Positions 4,469 through 5,620 of a stretch of 5,620 nt of DNA are shown one piece after another. Every line of letters begins with the position of its first letter. The stretch's first letter is position 1. Both the position numbers and the translations under genes were made by a program. Below the pieces are notes generated by a model, which was not told the origin of the DNA, did no database searches, and saw only the letters and a program-made list of their open reading frames with translations. Origin of the DNA: Bacteroidales bacterium UBA6401 (lineage in GTDB: Bacteria > Bacteroidota > Bacteroidia > Bacteroidales > UBA932); contig DJPX01000017.1 in NCBI GenBank assembly GCA_002438635.1, positions 1 through 5,620 on the forward strand, read 5' to 3'.

Positions 4469-5014
4469 TTACATTGCCTTCATTATAACACGATACCAAT
4501 AATCCCAACTATACCCAACTGACGGGTGATATACGCAGATCGCACGAACTTTCTTGCCATTGGCAAGGTTGTAATATCCGTTTTTGACTTCATATCCATC
4601 CACCTCCATCTGGGAGCCTTCTTTCCACCGCGCGCAAGGAAGATTGTTCCATAATCTCACGCCCCAAACGATGAGCAAATCTGGCTGATACTCGTCCAAC
4701 ACAGAGAAAAAAGGCCCTGCAGCCGCGCGATACTGCTCCGTAGTGCCGGCTTGCCTAGAACCTGTCATAGCAACCTGAAGATAGTTGTAAAAGAGAAGCG
4801 AATTCCAGATTTTGACACTCTCTTCAGGCGTTGTCGCGTGATTCACCAGCGAACGCTCGAACTTTAGATAGGTGGACATCCAATCTTCCCGTTCGTTGCC
4901 CTGGTCCAGATATGACTTGAAAACGTCCGTCGTGAATCCATTACACTTACACTTGAAATCCACACCGCACTTCTCACACGCCTCTGCGCAATAGTGACTT
5001 TCGCCAAGAACCAT
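4469..5014 (-). CDS. Uracil-DNA-glycosylase-like protein (start interrupted)
   Basis: The open frame gives 181 aa. The first residues, M-V-L-G-E-S-H-Y-C, hold a G-E-S motif like motif I of uracil-DNA glycosylase superfamily members, after a hydrophobic strand. Later come F-Y-N-Y-L-Q (75-80), the strand D-L-L-I-V-W-G (112-118), and V-Y-H-P-S (161-165), like the H-P-S of motif II. Five cysteines at 9, 13, 16, 22 and 24 could bind a metal or an Fe-S cluster. So a base-excision or base-recognition role on nucleic acids is plausible but the family match is partial. The frame clearly extends upstream: codons from 5077 read VFFRPWIGANYFSGGIFGKR and run directly into M-V-L-G-E-S. Yet the only start there (ATG at 5086) is followed by AGT and TGA. 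Translation from the internal ATG at 5014 would lose the first strand. It is the third gene of the block and of higher GC content than the small genes around it. Confidence 0.62.
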   Translation of the reverse strand: MVLGESHYCAEACEKCGVDFKCKCNGFTTDVFKSYLDQGNEREDWMSTYLKFERSLVNHATTPEESVKIWNSLLFYNYLQVAMTGSRQAGTTEQYRAAAGPFFSVLDEYQPDLLIVWGVRLWNNLPCARWKEGSQMEVDGYEVKNGYYNLANGKKVRAICVYHPSVGYSWDYWYRVIMKAM

Positions 5015-5086
5015 TATACGCTTCCCGAAGATGCCTCCTGAGAAATAATTTGCCCCAATCCATGGGCGAAAGAAAACTCAACTCAT
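5015..5086 (-). pseudogene. 5' extension of the glycosylase-like gene with in-frame TGA
   Basis: On the minus strand ATG (5084-5086), AGT and TGA (5078-5080) are followed in frame by 21 codons (5077-5015) of protein-like sequence, rich in aromatic and glycine residues (F-R-P-W-I-G, N-Y-F-S-G-G-I-F-G-K-R-I), leading into the ATG at 5014. It looks like the natural N-terminus of the 181-aa protein, giving about 205 aa with codon 3 a stop. A C-to-T change in CGA would explain it. Alternatives are a rare start codon such as ATT, or an assembly error. Confidence 0.6.
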
Positions 5087-5115
5087 GGAAGATATATACC
5101 TTGACATATCTGTAT

Positions 5116-5256
5116 TTATTTCTTATTAAGTTTCGGCGTTTTCTGCATACCAGTATTTATATTCTTCGCTCCCTCGCTTCCAACTTTGGTCCCAAAAGCA
5201 ACTGCAACTATAGCAGTAGCTACTTTGATTACGCCCTTAATTACATCATTTGCCAT
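5116..5256 (-). CDS. Small hydrophobic/basic protein, 46 aa
   Basis: The frame reads MANDVIKGVIKVATAIVAVA, then F-G-T-K-V-G-S-E-G and a basic tail ending P-K-L-N-K-K before TAA. Residues 5-21 form one hydrophobic stretch interrupted by K7 and K11, which suits an amphipathic or membrane-active helix. Its start lies three bases after the stop of the 52-aa gene (TAG GTT ATG), so the two are almost certainly translated from one transcript. It ends 29 bases before the ATG at 5086 of the glycosylase-like gene. I recognise no family. Charge and hydrophobicity resemble membrane-acting peptides or toxin peptides, which is inference only. Confidence 0.65.
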   Translation of the reverse strand: MANDVIKGVIKVATAIVAVAFGTKVGSEGAKNINTGMQKTPKLNKK

Positions 5257-5259
5257 AAC

Positions 5260-5418
5260 CTATTTTTTAAAAATTAAATCCACTATTTTATCCACTAAAT
5301 TTGAGTATTTCTGCCCTGCATTATCTCCAAGTTTTGTCAAATTATCCTTAACATTGTGCGGAATAATATTCCCGCCATTATTAGAAGAAATCATCTTCTG
5401 TTTTAAAAAATCTTCCAT
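5260..5418 (-). CDS. Small protein, 52 aa, first gene of the minus-strand block
   Basis: The frame reads MEDFLKQKMISSNNGGNIIP, then H-N-V-K-D-N-L-T-K-L-G and an end in L-V-D-K-I-V-D-L-I-F-K-K before TAG. The N-terminal part is polar with an N-N-G-G stretch; the last 12 residues form a helix with alternating charged and hydrophobic positions. It has no cysteine and no obvious signal peptide. The start has no Shine-Dalgarno but lies about 70 bases after a promoter-like pair. The three-base gap to the next gene indicates translational coupling. No family recognised. The end V-D-K-I-V-D-L-I recalls the V-V-D-F-I-V-D-V-I part of the 44-aa protein, so the two may be distant relatives. Confidence 0.62.
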   Translation of the reverse strand: MEDFLKQKMISSNNGGNIIPHNVKDNLTKLGDNAGQKYSNLVDKIVDLIFKK

Positions 5419-5497
5419 AATATTTCTAATTAGTTATATTTTAGTCACACATATCCTATCATTTTGAATAGCTTATATTTTAGTATTATTTCCTATG

Positions 5498-5528
5498 CAA
5501 AGATTATATATATATTTATTTATATCAA
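5498..5528 (-). promoter_or_regulatory. Candidate promoter of the minus-strand small-gene block
   Basis: On the minus strand TTG (5526-5528) is followed after 19 bases by TAATCTTTG (5498-5506) and then C. This is the Bacteroidetes arrangement TTG-N19-TAnnTTTG with one extra base inside the -7 box. Transcription would start near 5490 and give the 52-aa gene a leader of about 70 bases. The -33 box lies inside the right copy of the flanking direct repeat. TTATATTTTAGT occurs twice in the leader (5434-5445, 5473-5484, plus-strand reading). Confidence 0.42.
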
Positions 5529-5549
5529 GTCCATTTAGGTTCATTTTGA
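5525..5549 (+). repeat. Right copy of the 25-bp direct repeat
   Basis: TCAAGTCCATTTAGGTTCAT and the following five bases match the left-edge stretch 26-50 at about 20 of 25 positions, in the same orientation. It lies 15 bases before the start codon of the gene at the right edge and overlaps the candidate promoter of the minus-strand block. Confidence 0.35.
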
Positions 5550-5563
5550 GTGAGGTAGGTAAT

Positions 5564-5620
5564 ATGACGAATAAATTTGTAAGTCAAAAAAGATCATCCT
5601 CAATTCCGCAAACTTCCAAA
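5564..5620 (+). CDS. Start of an unidentified gene, cut by the window edge
   Basis: The ATG at 5564 is followed by 19 open codons up to the end, MTNKFVSQKRSSSIPQTSK, with a purine-rich ribosome binding site (GAGGTAGGT, 5552-5560) just before it. The stretch is polar and basic, like an unstructured N-terminus. It is divergent from the small-gene block. Too little is visible to name a family. Confidence 0.45.
   Translation, partial: MTNKFVSQKRSSSIPQTSK

Noticed and set aside
4437..4508. Longer start for the Asp-box protein at 4508
   Set aside because: It would overlap the glycosylase-like gene by 40 bases and adds unconserved-looking residues before the repeat pattern.
642..5086. Recoding of TAG or TGA as sense
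   Set aside because: Different stops are involved, while other genes in the window end normally at TAG or TAA, and no readthrough signal or alternative code is suggested elsewhere.
5050..5467. Plus-strand frames of 75 and 93 codons
   Set aside because: Opposite the 52-aa and 46-aa genes; the minus-strand reading has tight coupling and better composition.

Overview
The window looks like an accessory (mobile or variable) chromosomal region of a member of the Bacteroidales, such as Bacteroides, Prevotella or a relative. The evidence is AT-rich spacers, promoter boxes of the TAnnTTTG type, mostly absent Shine-Dalgarno sequences, and protein families common in that order. No rRNA, tRNA or CRISPR array is visible.

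Left part (1-640): no intact gene. It holds a doubled GTTCATTT motif near the left edge, a 57-codon minus-strand open stretch that may be a gene relic, a perfect 15-bp hairpin, and a good promoter box that overlaps nothing but that hairpin's -33 side.

Plus-strand nuclease block (642-3049): first an Rpn-family PD-(D/E)XK nuclease / putative transposase. Its conserved N-terminus is cut off by an in-frame TAG at codon 26, with an ATG four codons later opening the remaining 291 codons. Its C-terminal module carries a well placed internal Shine-Dalgarno and ATG, as expected of the separately translated RpnS antitoxin of RpnL/RpnS gene-within-gene systems. Right at its stop codon begins a second, diverged and frameshifted copy of just this C-terminal module, with the same internal start. 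After a terminator and a second promoter comes an intact DUF1016 (YhcG-type) PD-(D/E)XK nuclease of 345 aa. A run of five GATT tetramers spaced exactly 10 bp apart follows it.

Minus-strand block (5418 down to 3410): seven small genes in one direction, apparently started by a promoter near 5500. In order of transcription they are a 52-aa protein, a 46-aa hydrophobic/basic protein (3-nt gap), a uracil-DNA-glycosylase-like protein (with an in-frame TGA near its probable true start), a three-repeat Asp-box protein, a 44-aa basic protein with a hydrophobic segment, a 48-aa acidic protein, and a 60-aa zinc-ribbon protein. A pair of 30-bp direct repeats (35-bp period), resembling insertion sequence ends, splits off the last two. 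I do not know a described system with this composition, so it is the best candidate for something new. What it does is not readable from the sequence.

Right edge (5564-5620): the first 19 codons of a plus-strand gene with a good ribosome binding site, divergent from the small-protein block. A degenerate direct copy of the left-edge GTTCATTT motif lies just before it, so the whole cargo sits between two similar repeats about 5.5 kb apart.
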